A stretch of 18,677 nt of DNA from Spongiicolonus versatilis (GCA_028286165.1 JAPYMU010000116.1:1-18677), one strand, 5' to 3'; counted from the stretch's first letter, positions 6,920-15,578 are shown. The notes: a model not told the origin generated them from the sequence alone. Numbers and translations: made by a program.

Positions 6920-7993
6920 ATGTTCTACCGCGAAGCCGGCGATTTCAAATCCACCTACGCTGAAGACCAGGCGCTGTTTCCCATCGCGCTGGACCGCTGG
7001 TTTGTGCTGGCGGCGGCAGTGATGGCATGCGGGGTGCCGCTGGTGGCCAGCGAATACTGGCTCAGCACCATCTTCCTGCCGGTGCTGATTCTGTCCATCG
7101 CCGCCATCGGCCTGAACCTGCTCACCGGCTACGCCGGCCAGTTGTCCCTCGGCGCCGGCGGTTTCATGGCCTGCGGCGCCTACATGGCCTACAAGTTCAC
7201 CACCGCGTTTCCGGAGTTGAACATGGTGGTGGTGTTCGCGCTGTCCGGGCTGTCGGCGGCCGCGGTGGGCATCGTGTTCGGCATCCCCAGTTTGCGCATC
7301 AAAGGTTTCTACCTCGCGGTGACCACGTTGGCCGCGCAATTTTTTCTGCTGTGGCTGTTCACCAAGGTGCCGTGGTTTGTGAACTACAGCATCTCCGGCG
7401 TGCCCACCGCGCCGCCGCGCGAGATGTTCGGCGTGCCGGTGACCGGCGCCAGCGCGTCGGTGGAAGCGCGCTACTATCTGGTGCTGGCCCTCACCGCCAT
7501 CCTTGCGCTGCTGGCCAAAAACCTGGTGCGCGGCAGAATAGGGCGCGAGTGGATGGCCATCCGCGACATGGACATCGCCGCCGAGATCATCGGCATCCGC
7601 CCGCTCAAAACCAAACTCACCGCTTTCGCCATCAGTTCCTTCTACTGCGGCGTCGCCGGCGCCCTGTGGTCGTTCTGCTACATCAACATCGTGGAGCCCA
7701 CCGCCTTTGACATCAACCGCTCCTTCGCCATCCTGTTCATGATTATCATCGGCGGCCTCGGCAGCATCCTCGGCTCCTTCCTCGGCGCCGCTTTCATCAC
7801 CCTGCTGCCGGTGTTCCTCAACAACGCCCCGGCCCTGTTCAACCTGCAAATCTCCAGCACCCTGGTCAGCCACATAGAATTCATGGTGTTCGGCGCGCTG
7901 ATTATTTTCTTCCTCATCGTGGAACCCCACGGCCTCGCGCGCCTGTGGCAGATAGCGAAGGAGAAATTGCGGCTGTGGCCGTTTCCGCACTAA
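6920..7993 (+). CDS. Branched-chain-amino-acid-type ABC transporter permease (LivM-like)
   Basis: Second HAAT permease, 357 residues, roughly eight to ten hydrophobic segments. Marks are NLLTGYAGQLSLGAGGFMA, IPSLRIKGFYLAVTTLA, the ATPase-contact loop GREWMAIRDMDIAAEIIGI and the terminal IVEPHGLARLW. The start at 6920 gives a cytoplasmic head MFYREAGDFKSTYA typical of the LivM subgroup beside acyl-CoA ligases; a TTG at 6914 is less likely. In related clusters a binding protein and LivF follow. Here the next gene is a DNA methyltransferase 39 bases on. Confidence 0.93.
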   Translation: MFYREAGDFKSTYAEDQALFPIALDRWFVLAAAVMACGVPLVASEYWLSTIFLPVLILSIAAIGLNLLTGYAGQLSLGAGGFMACGAYMAYKFTTAFPELNMVVVFALSGLSAAAVGIVFGIPSLRIKGFYLAVTTLAAQFFLLWLFTKVPWFVNYSISGVPTAPPREMFGVPVTGASASVEARYYLVLALTAILALLAKNLVRGRIGREWMAIRDMDIAAEIIGIRPLKTKLTAFAISSFYCGVAGALWSFCYINIVEPTAFDINRSFAILFMIIIGGLGSILGSFLGAAFITLLPVFLNNAPALFNLQISSTLVSHIEFMVFGALIIFFLIVEPHGLARLWQIAKEKLRLWPFPH

Positions 7994-8032
7994 TGCTGTT
8001 GTGCCGGTCGCGGATTCTGGTGTATTTTTGCG

Positions 8033-8887
8033 GTGATGGTTGCCGGAATTAAAGCCAGCGGGAAGCAAGTCCGCCTCGTTTCGTCCAACCGCCGCCGCAT
8101 GACCGGCAGAGTCGGTGACGGCGGTGAAAATCTGTCTCCCTGGCTTGGCAAAGTCCACCACGGTGACTGCATCCGCCTGATGAAAAAAATGCCGGCCAAT
8201 TCGGTCGGCGTGGTCGTCACCAGCCCGCCTTACAACATTCGCAACAGCACCGGCAACGGCCTCAAATGCGGGCGCGGCGGAAAATGGCCCAATGCCGCGC
8301 TGCAAAAAGGCTACGAGAAGCACGGCGATGACATGCCCTATGTCGACTATGTCGCGTGGCAGCGGGAATGCTTGTCGGCAATGGTGAGGGTTTTGCGCAA
8401 GGACGGCGTGATTTTCTACAACCACAAGTGGCGGGTGCAAAACGGCCTGTTGCAGGACCGCGCGGAAATTGTCAGCGGTTTCCCGGTGCGCCAGATTATT
8501 ATCTGGAAGCGGAAAGGCGGCATTAATTTCAACCCCGGATATTTTCTTCCGACCTGCGAAGTCATTTACATGATTGCCGGCAAAGATTTTCGCCTGGCGC
8601 CCAGGGCCAACGCCCAGGGCGATGTGTGGACCATTCCGCAGGAGCGCGGCAACCGCCATCCGGCCCCTTTCCCGGTGGAGTTGGCCCGCCGCTGTGTGTC
8701 CGCCACCCCGGGCGGCGTGGTTCTCGACCCGTTCCTGGGCAGCGGCACCACCGCCATTGCCGCTGAGTCCTGCGGAAGAGAGTGGATAGGGATGGATGTT
8801 TCCCGGGAGTACTGCGCGGCTGCGCGGAAACGTATTCGGGATTCAAAAAAATCGTTGTTTCATGAATCCGCCGCCATTAAGAGATAA
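8033..8887 (+). CDS. DNA methyltransferase, beta class, probably N4-cytosine
   Basis: Modification enzyme of a type II restriction-modification pair. Motif IV TSPPYN is at residues 63-68 and the SAM-binding motif DPFLGSGTT at 232-240, followed by GMD at 253-255. Motif IV before motif I is the beta-class order. TSPPY, rather than DPPY, together with a MvaI/BcnI-type endonuclease next door (partners in that family are m4C enzymes) points to N4-methylcytosine. HPAPFPVELARR (209-220) is a family block. The start is uncertain: GTG 8033, ATG 8036 or ATG 8099, since the first 40 residues are not conserved in appearance. The end overlaps the endonuclease by 26 bases. Confidence 0.93.
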   Translation: MMVAGIKASGKQVRLVSSNRRRMTGRVGDGGENLSPWLGKVHHGDCIRLMKKMPANSVGVVVTSPPYNIRNSTGNGLKCGRGGKWPNAALQKGYEKHGDDMPYVDYVAWQRECLSAMVRVLRKDGVIFYNHKWRVQNGLLQDRAEIVSGFPVRQIIIWKRKGGINFNPGYFLPTCEVIYMIAGKDFRLAPRANAQGDVWTIPQERGNRHPAPFPVELARRCVSATPGGVVLDPFLGSGTTAIAAESCGREWIGMDVSREYCAAARKRIRDSKKSLFHESAAIKR

Positions 8888-9596
8888 GGAAGTCTTTGAG
8901 CGCATGCGAAGCGTTCTCGGCCGGGGCTGGCTGGATATTCCGGATAAGTTCACGGGCACCGGCGCGCCCGGAAATTATCTTGAGCATCTGATGGGGCTGG
9001 AAGTCAGCGGCGCCGACACGCCTGATGCGGGCGCGTGGGAATTAAAGTTTCACGGTTCGTCCGGAACGCTTATTACTTTGTTTCACAACGACCCCAAAGG
9101 CGCGGGCGAAGGGTACCGGACAATACTCAGAAAGTGGGGCTGGCCTTCGGGTAAAGAGAAACTCCCGGGCTTTCGCCACACACTTGCCGGCGACAAGAGC
9201 AGCCTTGGTTTTTATGTCGGCGAAGAAAACAACGGTGTAAAACATTTGGCCGTGTATAACAAGGATTACCGGGACGGCAACGGCCGCGCCGTTCCGCTTA
9301 TCAAGTGGAGGCAGGATGAGTTAATCAACGCCGCGACGTCCAAGTTGCGGCGCCTTATATTGGTTCGCGGCAAAACGCAGAAAATTCCGGTGCGGCGTGT
9401 TCGTTATCTGGAGGCGCGGCTGTATAAAAATATCGCCGTCAGCAGTTTCATTCAGAATATTGTCGATGGCTTGATCTGCATAGATTTTGACTACCGCAGC
9501 ACCGGGAAACTCGGCGGCTTGCGCAACCACGGCACCAAGTTCCGCATTAAATCCTCCGACATCGGGCGCATATGCCTTGATTCGCAGGATTTCTGA
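8862..9596 (+). CDS. Restriction endonuclease, MvaI/BcnI family
   Basis: A 244-residue type II endonuclease with the MutH-like catalytic pattern. The active-site triad reads D55-x4-E60-L-K62 in DAGAWELKFHG, the same spacing as the D-x4-E-x-K of MvaI. Supporting blocks are GNYLEHLMGL (38-46), SSGTLITLFH (66-75) and HGTKFRI (223-229), close to the HGTAFRI of MvaI. Known members are monomers that nick each strand of CCNGG-type sites; the specificity here cannot be read by eye. I chose the ATG at 8862, which overlaps the methyltransferase, over an in-frame ATG at 8796 that would add 22 residues in shadow of the methyltransferase. There is no clear ribosome site. Base composition is lower in GC in places (38% in 9421-9480 by hand count). 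Confidence 0.88.
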   Translation: MNPPPLRDKEVFERMRSVLGRGWLDIPDKFTGTGAPGNYLEHLMGLEVSGADTPDAGAWELKFHGSSGTLITLFHNDPKGAGEGYRTILRKWGWPSGKEKLPGFRHTLAGDKSSLGFYVGEENNGVKHLAVYNKDYRDGNGRAVPLIKWRQDELINAATSKLRRLILVRGKTQKIPVRRVRYLEARLYKNIAVSSFIQNIVDGLICIDFDYRSTGKLGGLRNHGTKFRIKSSDIGRICLDSQDF

Positions 9597-9599
9597 AGT

Positions 9600-10757
9600 T
9601 CACTGCTTATACGGATCCGCCGCATCCCGCAGCCCGTCGCCGAAGAAGTTGAAGGCAAGGATGATGAGAATTACCGGCACCACCGGCAGCATCAGCCATG
9701 GGTAGAGTTTGACCACCTCAATTTCCTGCGCTTCGTTGAGGAGGACGCCCCAACTGGTGATGGGCGGGCGCAGGCCGAGGCCGAGGAAGCTGAGGGCGGT
9801 TTCGCCCAGGATCATGCCGGGGATGGAGAGGGAGGCGCTGGCGATGATGTGGCTCAGGAAGCCGGGCAGCAGGTGGCGGCCGATGATGCGCCGGGGGCGG
9901 GCGCCCATCAGTTGGGCGGCGGCGCAGTAGTCCTCCTCGCGCAGGGCGAGGAGTTTGGAGCGCACCGAGCGCGCCAGGCCGGTCCAGTCCAGCAGCGCGA
10001 GGATGACGGTGATACCGAAGAAAATCAGCAGCGGGCTCCAGTTCACCGGCAGCACCGCCGACAGCGCCATCCACAGCGGCAACTCGGGAAACGAGCGGAT
10101 GATTTCAATGGCGCGCTGCACCAGGTGGTCCACCACGCCGCCGTAGTAGCCGGCGATGCCGCCGATAATCACGCCGAGAATTAAACTGACGCTGATGCCC
10201 ACCAGGCCGATGGTCAGCGAGATGCGCGCGCCGTAGAGAATGCGCGACAGGACATCGCGCCCGAGGCGATCGGTGCCGAGCAGAAACACGGTGCCGCCGC
10301 GCGCCGCGCAAAACAGGTGCACCCGCGACTCAAACAGCCCCCAGAAATGGTACGGGTCGCTGCGGCAGAAAAACCGCAGGCGCTGCACATCGCCGGTGTC
10401 CGGCGTATACACATGGCGCAGGCGGCGCAGGTCAAGGTGGTAGTCAAAACCGTACACAAACGGCCCCACAAACCGCCCCTCGTGAAACAGGTGCAGACTT
10501 TGCGGCGGCGCGTAGATGTAGTCGGTGTTGCGGGTGTGCAGGTTGTAGGGCGCCAGCACCTCGGTGACGGCGATGGAGCCGTACATCAGCAGCAGCACCA
10601 CGCCCGACACCATGGCCAGCCGGTGGCGCTTCAGTTTCCACCACATCAGCCGCCACTGCGAGGCGAGGTGGTAACGCTCCTGTTCCGGCGACAGTTCTTC
10701 TATGGCCTGCGGCTGGAACGGTTTTTTGGAGACGAAATGAGCCGCGGCGCTGTTCAT
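9600..10757 (-). CDS. Oligopeptide/Yej-type ABC transporter permease (OppC-like)
   Basis: Second membrane permease of the importer, 385 residues. It has a cytoplasmic N-terminal segment, one helix (about 49-70), a large periplasmic insertion (about 71-155) and then the transport core beginning LGTDRLGRDVLSRILYGARISL, the standard DppC/OppC motif. The ATPase-contact loop reads EEDYCAAAQLMGARPRRIIGRHLLPG and the end is GDGLRDAADP. The periplasmic insertion is longer than in ordinary OppC and recalls YejE-like members. The start overlaps the oppB-like stop (ATGA) behind a strong GGGAGGG. Its stop faces the restriction gene across 3 bases. Confidence 0.92.
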   Translation of the reverse strand: MNSAAAHFVSKKPFQPQAIEELSPEQERYHLASQWRLMWWKLKRHRLAMVSGVVLLLMYGSIAVTEVLAPYNLHTRNTDYIYAPPQSLHLFHEGRFVGPFVYGFDYHLDLRRLRHVYTPDTGDVQRLRFFCRSDPYHFWGLFESRVHLFCAARGGTVFLLGTDRLGRDVLSRILYGARISLTIGLVGISVSLILGVIIGGIAGYYGGVVDHLVQRAIEIIRSFPELPLWMALSAVLPVNWSPLLIFFGITVILALLDWTGLARSVRSKLLALREEDYCAAAQLMGARPRRIIGRHLLPGFLSHIIASASLSIPGMILGETALSFLGLGLRPPITSWGVLLNEAQEIEVVKLYPWLMLPVVPVILIILAFNFFGDGLRDAADPYKQ

Positions 10758-11752
10758 TTGCCGGTCCCTCCCTGCAGACGGATGCGCGGATCCAGCACCG
10801 CCAGCAGCAGATCCGACACCAGCACGCCGGCCACGGTGAGGGCGGCCAGGAACATCAGAAACGAGCCGGCCAAAAACATGTCCTGACTCTGCAGCGACTC
10901 CAGCAGCAACGGCCCGGTGGTCGGCAGCGACAGCACCACGGCGGTGATCTCGGCGCCGGAAATTAACGTCGGCAGCAGGCTGCCGATGTCGGCGATGAAA
11001 AAGTTAAGCGCCATGCGCAGCGGGTATTTGCGCACCACCTTGCGCTCGGCCAGGCCCTTGGCGCGCGCCGTCACCACGTACTGCTTCTGCAATTCATCCA
11101 GCAGATTGGCGCGCAAACGCCGAATCATGCCGGCGGTGCCGGCGGTGCCGATAATCACCACCGGTATCCACAGGTGCTCCAGCACCGACAGCAGTTTGTC
11201 CACGCTCCACTCGGCGTTGATGTACTGCGGATCCATCAGTCCGCCGATGGAGGTGCCGAAATACACGTTGGCCAGGTGCAGCATCACCAGCGCCAGCAGA
11301 AAATTCGGCGTCGCCAGGCCGATGAAGCCGAGCAGGCTGAGGCCGTAGTCGCCCCAACTGTACTGGTGCGTCGCCGAGTAGACGCCGATGGGAAAGGCCA
11401 GCAGCCAGGTGAACAGCGTGGTGGCGAAGGCAATGAGCACGGTCAGCGCCATGCGGTCACCCACCACCTCGCTCACCGGCAGGCCGTGCTCAAACGAGTA
11501 GCCGAAGTCGCCGTGCAGCATTCCCCACACCCAGTGCAGGTATTGCAGGTAGAACGGCTTGTCCAGACCGTACTGCTTGCGCAGGAAAGCGATCTTGCCT
11601 TCGTCCACAGTCTCGCCCTGGCTTTGCAGTTCGGCGATGTGACTCTCCAGATAATCACCCGGCGGCAGTTGGATGATGACGAACACGATGAAACTGATGA
11701 CCAGCAGCGTGGGCACCATGTAGGCGATGCGGCGCAGGATGTAGGCGAGCAT
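10754..11752 (-). CDS. Oligopeptide/Yej-type ABC transporter permease (OppB-like)
   Basis: First permease, 332 residues. It begins MLAYILRRIAYMVPTLLVIS, the usual OppB/DppB opening, followed by FVIIQLPPGDYLE, GLDKPFYLQYLHWV, HGDFGYSF, an ATPase-contact loop YVVTARAKGLAERKVVRKYPLR and the end DLLLAVLDPRIRLQGG. I chose the ATG at 11752, which overlaps the stop of the binding-protein gene by one base (TGATG). The open frame extends upstream to 12250, but that part is a shadow of the binding protein. It is about two dozen residues longer than standard DppB. Confidence 0.93.
   Translation of the reverse strand: MLAYILRRIAYMVPTLLVISFIVFVIIQLPPGDYLESHIAELQSQGETVDEGKIAFLRKQYGLDKPFYLQYLHWVWGMLHGDFGYSFEHGLPVSEVVGDRMALTVLIAFATTLFTWLLAFPIGVYSATHQYSWGDYGLSLLGFIGLATPNFLLALVMLHLANVYFGTSIGGLMDPQYINAEWSVDKLLSVLEHLWIPVVIIGTAGTAGMIRRLRANLLDELQKQYVVTARAKGLAERKVVRKYPLRMALNFFIADIGSLLPTLISGAEITAVVLSLPTTGPLLLESLQSQDMFLAGSFLMFLAALTVAGVLVSDLLLAVLDPRIRLQGGTGK
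10766..10772 (-). promoter_or_regulatory. Ribosome binding site of the OppC-like permease
   Basis: GGGAGGG on the minus strand, 8 bases before the ATG at 10757 and inside the last codons of the OppB-like gene. It confirms the start at 10757. Confidence 0.75.
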
Positions 11753-13629
11753 CAGCGCGGCCCGCTGAGCCAGAACGTGTCCGGCCGGTAGACGCCGAAG
11801 TAGGACGTCGGCGACCACGCGTACACCCCGTCCTGCGGCACATTGCGCAGCCGGTTGCTCACCACCACCGGCTGCGGCACGCCGCACACGATGCCGATGG
11901 TGAAGATTTCGCTGCTGTGAATGTCCAGCATCTCCTCCCAGATTTTCCGCCGCTCGCCGCCATCCGTGGTGTCGCGCCAGCGCTGGTTGAGGTGCGCCAG
12001 CCGCCGTGCCGGCTCCAGTTCCGGCGGCTGGCCGCGCTGGCCGGCGGTTTCGTAGAACTCGCCCCATTTCGGCCACTGCAGTTGCTGCTGGCTGGTGGGG
12101 GCGAACTCGGCCGGGCTCATCCCGGCGGTGGCGATGCCGTTGGACACGCCGCTCCACACCGACATCATGGCCTGGCCGGAGAAAACCCGGTTGCGGAACA
12201 CCTCCCGCGTGGACGGCCGGGTGTACAGTTTCACCCCGGCGCGCAGCCAACTGTCGTGCACCAGTTCCAGCACGTCGGTTTCCTCGGTGCTCTCGCCGGC
12301 CGTTTGCAGCACGATTTCCAGCGGCTTGCCGTCCGGCCGCAGGCGGACGCCGCGCTCGTCGCGCCGGCTGAGGCCCATTTCGTCCAGCAGGCGGTTGGCG
12401 CGCTCAAGGTCAAAGCCGGCCCAGTTGCGCTGGTAATGGCCGCGGTGCAGCGGGCTCAGCGGCAGTAGCGTGTTGTTGCCTTCAATGACCATGCCGAAAT
12501 ACACCACCTTGTTAATCTCGTAGCGGTTCACCGCCAGCGACAGCGCGCGGCGGAAGCGGCGGTCGCGCACCAGTTCGCGCCACACCGGGTCACTGCTGTT
12601 CAAATTGGGGAACAGCGCCACCTGGGCGCCGAGGATGTTGCGCCACAGGCGGACGCCGTAGTTGTTGCGCTCCTCGCTCTCGCGCAGGGCGGTGTAGTTG
12701 CTGAGGCTCAGGTAGCGCGCCTGCAGGTCCGACTCGCCGGCGCCGGTTTTGGCCGGAATGAGGCGGTTGCTGGCAATGTTAATCACCACGCGGTCGATGT
12801 AGGGCAGTTGCCGCCCGCCGCGGTCCACCCGGTGGTAAAACGGATTGCGCTCAAACACAAAACGCTCCGACGGCGGCGGCGTGGTGTTGCGCCACGGCTG
12901 CAAGGTCGGCAAATCCGGGTTGCTGAAGCGGTACGGGCGGTCGCGGCGGTGGTGAAGCCCCTGCCAGTTGCGCGCGCCGGCTTCCTTGATCATTTTTTGC
13001 AAAGCCTCACCCTCGGCGTAATCGGCGTGAAACTGCCGCAGGTAATGCCCCGGTTTGTAGATAAAAAGCGGCCGCGGCCCGGCCAAAGCCGGCAAAAAAG
13101 CGGGATTGGGCGCGGCAAAACGGTAAACCACGGTGAAATCATCGGGAAATTCCACCCGGGGCGGCCGCCCGTTTACCAGCAACTCGCGCGGCGGGCCAAA
13201 AGGCGACAAATCCGCATTGTTGGCCACATCCTCCCAGTAGTAGCGAAAAGCCTCGGCGGTGAACGGATGGCCGTCCGACCAGCGGTGGTTGCGGCGCAGG
13301 TGGAAGGTGAAGACACGCTCATTTTCCACGCGAAAACTCTCGACAATGTCCGCCGCCAGTTGCAATTGCGGCGTGTAGGCCACCAGCCGCGCGTAGCCGT
13401 AGACCATCATCATGCGGATGTCCTTGGACTTGCCCATCAGCAGCCGCAACTCGCCGCCGTACTCGCCCGGCTCGGCCTCCGCCACCGCCGGCGGCGATGG
13501 CAGGCGCATGACCAGCGGCGGCAACGCCCGGCCGTCCAGCAGCGGCGATTGCTCCAATGCCGCCACCGTTCCGGCCCCCGCCAGCAGCATCCCGGCCGTC
13601 AGAGTCACCATTTTCAGACTCCGGACCAT
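11752..13629 (-). CDS. Periplasmic binding protein, family 5 (peptide/opine type)
   Basis: Extracellular solute-binding protein of the SBP_bac_5 family, 625 residues. It has a Sec signal peptide (basic MVRSLK, hydrophobic core, cleavage likely near Ala24) with no lipobox cysteine. Family marks are GGELRLLM, ADIVESFRVENERVFTFHLR followed by NHRWSDGHPFTAEAFRYYWE, and RFRRALSLAVNRYEIN. The length fits the large YejA/AgpA-like branch rather than DppA. The ligand could be a peptide, opine or oligosaccharide; the sequence does not decide. The ATG at 13629 overlaps the ATPase stop (TGATG) behind GGAGG, so it is translationally coupled. Confidence 0.92.
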   Translation of the reverse strand: MVRSLKMVTLTAGMLLAGAGTVAALEQSPLLDGRALPPLVMRLPSPPAVAEAEPGEYGGELRLLMGKSKDIRMMMVYGYARLVAYTPQLQLAADIVESFRVENERVFTFHLRRNHRWSDGHPFTAEAFRYYWEDVANNADLSPFGPPRELLVNGRPPRVEFPDDFTVVYRFAAPNPAFLPALAGPRPLFIYKPGHYLRQFHADYAEGEALQKMIKEAGARNWQGLHHRRDRPYRFSNPDLPTLQPWRNTTPPPSERFVFERNPFYHRVDRGGRQLPYIDRVVINIASNRLIPAKTGAGESDLQARYLSLSNYTALRESEERNNYGVRLWRNILGAQVALFPNLNSSDPVWRELVRDRRFRRALSLAVNRYEINKVVYFGMVIEGNNTLLPLSPLHRGHYQRNWAGFDLERANRLLDEMGLSRRDERGVRLRPDGKPLEIVLQTAGESTEETDVLELVHDSWLRAGVKLYTRPSTREVFRNRVFSGQAMMSVWSGVSNGIATAGMSPAEFAPTSQQQLQWPKWGEFYETAGQRGQPPELEPARRLAHLNQRWRDTTDGGERRKIWEEMLDIHSSEIFTIGIVCGVPQPVVVSNRLRNVPQDGVYAWSPTSYFGVYRPDTFWLSGPR

Positions 13630-15542
13630 CACGCCGCCTCCGCCACCGGGCATTCCGTAGCCATGCGCACCCAATGTCCGCCGCCCACGTCCACCAGCGC
13701 GGTCGCAGAATCGGCATCCACCGTAAACGGCGCCGGCCAGTCCGCCGGTGTCGACGCCTGGCCGCCGGCGATTGCCGCAAAATCCAGCGGCCGCTCCAGA
13801 TCGGCAAACGGCACCGCGCTCAGCAGGGCGCGGGTGTAGGGGTGGCGCGGGTCGCGGAACAGGGCGGTGCGCTCGGCGACCTCCACCAGCCGCCCGCCGC
13901 ACATCACGGCGATGCGCCCGGCGATGTAGTTCACCACCGCCAAATTGTGCGAGATAAACAGATAAGTCAGTCCAAGTTCTTGTTGCAAGTCCTTGAGCAG
14001 GTTCAAAATTTGCGCCTGTATGGAAACATCCAGCGCCGACACCGGCTCGTCGCAAATGAGAAAATCCGGCCGCAAGGCGAGGGCGCGGGCGATGCCGATG
14101 CGCTGCCGCTGGCCGCCGGAAAAACTGTGCGGGTACCGATTCAAAAAACGCGGATCCAGCCCCACCATTTTCATTAATTCCTTCACCAGCGCCACCTGCT
14201 GCGCGCCGTCGCCGCGCCGGTGAATGACCAGCGGCTCGCGGATAATGTCCAAAACCGTCATACGCGGATTCAGCGAACTGAACGGATCCTGAAACACAAA
14301 CTGCATTTTCTGCCGCAGTTGCAGCAGGCCGGCGCCGTCCAGTTGGTGCACGTTGCGCATTGTGCCGCGGTCGTTGTAAACCACCTCGCCGCGGTCGGGG
14401 AGGAGGGCGCGCATCAGCAGTTTGCTGAGGGTGGTCTTGCCGCAGCCGCTCTCGCCCACCAGGCCGAAGGACTCGCCCTGCATGACGGTGAAACTCACAT
14501 CCTCCACCGCCCGCACCACCCGTGCCGCCGCGTTTTTGCCAAAGCCGCCCTTGCGGATAGTGAACGCCCGGCCCAAATTGCGGACAATTAAATGCGGCTC
14601 GGAATTCGGCTGCGCGCTGTCGCCGGTCCGGGGCCACGGTTCGCGCCCCGAGAGCAGGGCGCCGAGTTGGTGCTTTACCTCGCGGATGGGCGTCAGCCGC
14701 TCGCCGGGCTTCATCTCAAAGTGCGGCACCGCCCGCAGCAGCGCGCGCAGATAGGGGTGCTGCGGGCGGTTGAAAATGGCGCCAATCTCGCCGCTCTCCA
14801 TCACCTCGCCCTGGTACATCACCACCACCTCCTCGGCAATGTTGGCCACCACGCCCAGGTCGTGGGTGATAATCAAAACCGCCATGTGAAGTTGTTCCTG
14901 CAAATCCTTGATAAGTTTGAGAATTTGCGCTTGAATTGTCACATCCAAAGCGGTGGTCGGCTCGTCCGCAATCAGCAGCGCCGGCCGGCACACCAGCGCC
15001 ATGGCAATCATCGCCCGCTGGCGCAACCCGCCGGACAACTCAAACGGGTAGGTTTTCAGCGCGCGCTGCGGGTCGGGGAAGCCCACCATGGCCAGCATTT
15101 CGGCGGTCAGCCGCATGCCCTCGGCGCGCTCCACCTGGCGGTGCAGAAAAAGCGCCTCGCTTACCTGGTCGCCCACCGTGTGCAGCGGCGACAGCGACAC
15201 CATGGGCTCCTGAAAAATCATGGAAATGCGCCCGCCGCGAATCCGCCGCATTTCCTTCCCGCCCGGCGGCAGTGCGGCGATGTCGGTGGCGCCGCCATCT
15301 TCACCCCCGCCCTCACCCTCGCCGCCGGCCAGCAGAATCCGCCCGCCGGTGATGCGCGCGATGTCCGGCAGAATTCCCATCACCGCTTGCGCCGTCACCG
15401 ACTTCCCCGACCCCGACTCGCCCACCAGCGCGACCGTCGCCCCCGGCCGGATGTCAAACGACACCCCTCGCACCACCGCCAGGTCGGTGTGGTGAATGTT
15501 AAAACTGATGCCGAGATTTTCCACCCGGAGCAGCGGCTGCAT
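13629..15542 (-). CDS. Fused double ATPase of an Opp/Yej-type ABC importer
   Basis: Two ATP-binding domains in one chain of 637 residues, like YejF or DppD-DppF fusions. Domain 1 has Walker A GESGSGKS (41-48), signature LSGGLRQR (169-176) and Walker B LLIADEP (189-195), with an acidic Gly-rich insertion near 72-86. Domain 2 has Walker A GESGCGKT (363-370), signature FSGGQRQR (474-481) and Walker B FLICDEP (494-500). Both domains are followed by the HPY(L/T)RALL segment typical of peptide-transporter ATPases. I chose the ATG at 15542 because GGGAGGA precedes it by 5 bases and MQPLLRVENL is a normal opening; the ATG at 15560 is an alternative. As the first gene of the set it differs from E. coli yejABEF, where the ATPase is last. 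Confidence 0.94.
   Translation of the reverse strand: MQPLLRVENLGISFNIHHTDLAVVRGVSFDIRPGATVALVGESGSGKSVTAQAVMGILPDIARITGGRILLAGGEGEGGGEDGGATDIAALPPGGKEMRRIRGGRISMIFQEPMVSLSPLHTVGDQVSEALFLHRQVERAEGMRLTAEMLAMVGFPDPQRALKTYPFELSGGLRQRAMIAMALVCRPALLIADEPTTALDVTIQAQILKLIKDLQEQLHMAVLIITHDLGVVANIAEEVVVMYQGEVMESGEIGAIFNRPQHPYLRALLRAVPHFEMKPGERLTPIREVKHQLGALLSGREPWPRTGDSAQPNSEPHLIVRNLGRAFTIRKGGFGKNAAARVVRAVEDVSFTVMQGESFGLVGESGCGKTTLSKLLMRALLPDRGEVVYNDRGTMRNVHQLDGAGLLQLRQKMQFVFQDPFSSLNPRMTVLDIIREPLVIHRRGDGAQQVALVKELMKMVGLDPRFLNRYPHSFSGGQRQRIGIARALALRPDFLICDEPVSALDVSIQAQILNLLKDLQQELGLTYLFISHNLAVVNYIAGRIAVMCGGRLVEVAERTALFRDPRHPYTRALLSAVPFADLERPLDFAAIAGGQASTPADWPAPFTVDADSATALVDVGGGHWVRMATECPVAEAA
13637..13641 (-). 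promoter_or_regulatory. Ribosome binding site of the binding-protein gene
   Basis: GGAGG on the minus strand, 7 bases before the ATG at 13629 and within the end of the ATPase gene. The ORF stays open far upstream, so this site and the signal peptide decide the start. Confidence 0.75.
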
Positions 15543-15546
15543 CGCA

Positions 15547-15553
15547 TCCTCCC
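15547..15553 (-). promoter_or_regulatory. Ribosome binding site of the double ATPase
   Basis: GGGAGGA on the minus strand, ending 5 bases before the ATG at 15542. It favours that start over the ATG at 15560, which has no such site. Confidence 0.65.
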
Positions 15554-15572
15554 GCGTCATTGCCCGGCGGGG

Positions 15573-15578
15573 AGTATA
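15573..15578 (-). promoter_or_regulatory. Possible -10 box ahead of the ABC importer genes
   Basis: TATACT on the minus strand in the 77-base gap between glnT and the double ATPase. A transcript starting near 15566 would have a leader of about 24 bases to the ATG at 15542, including its ribosome site. No convincing -35 is visible. The rest of the gap (15543-15619) is C-rich on this strand and holds no hairpin terminator that I can see. Confidence 0.3.

Noticed and set aside
7994..8032. Promoter ahead of the methyltransferase (TTGTGC at 7999, TATTTT at 8023)
   Set aside because: The -35 and -10 are weak and the spacer is 18 bases; read-through from livM is equally possible.
6842..8659. Open frame of 605 residues on the minus strand
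   Set aside because: It spans livM, the intergenic gap and most of the methyltransferase. The composition (His, Gly, Gln, Arg-rich) is a reverse-strand shadow.
9600..10757. Transposon ends, attachment sites or IS remnants flanking the R-M cassette
   Set aside because: No inverted terminal repeats, target duplication or transposase fragment could be seen at either border by eye.
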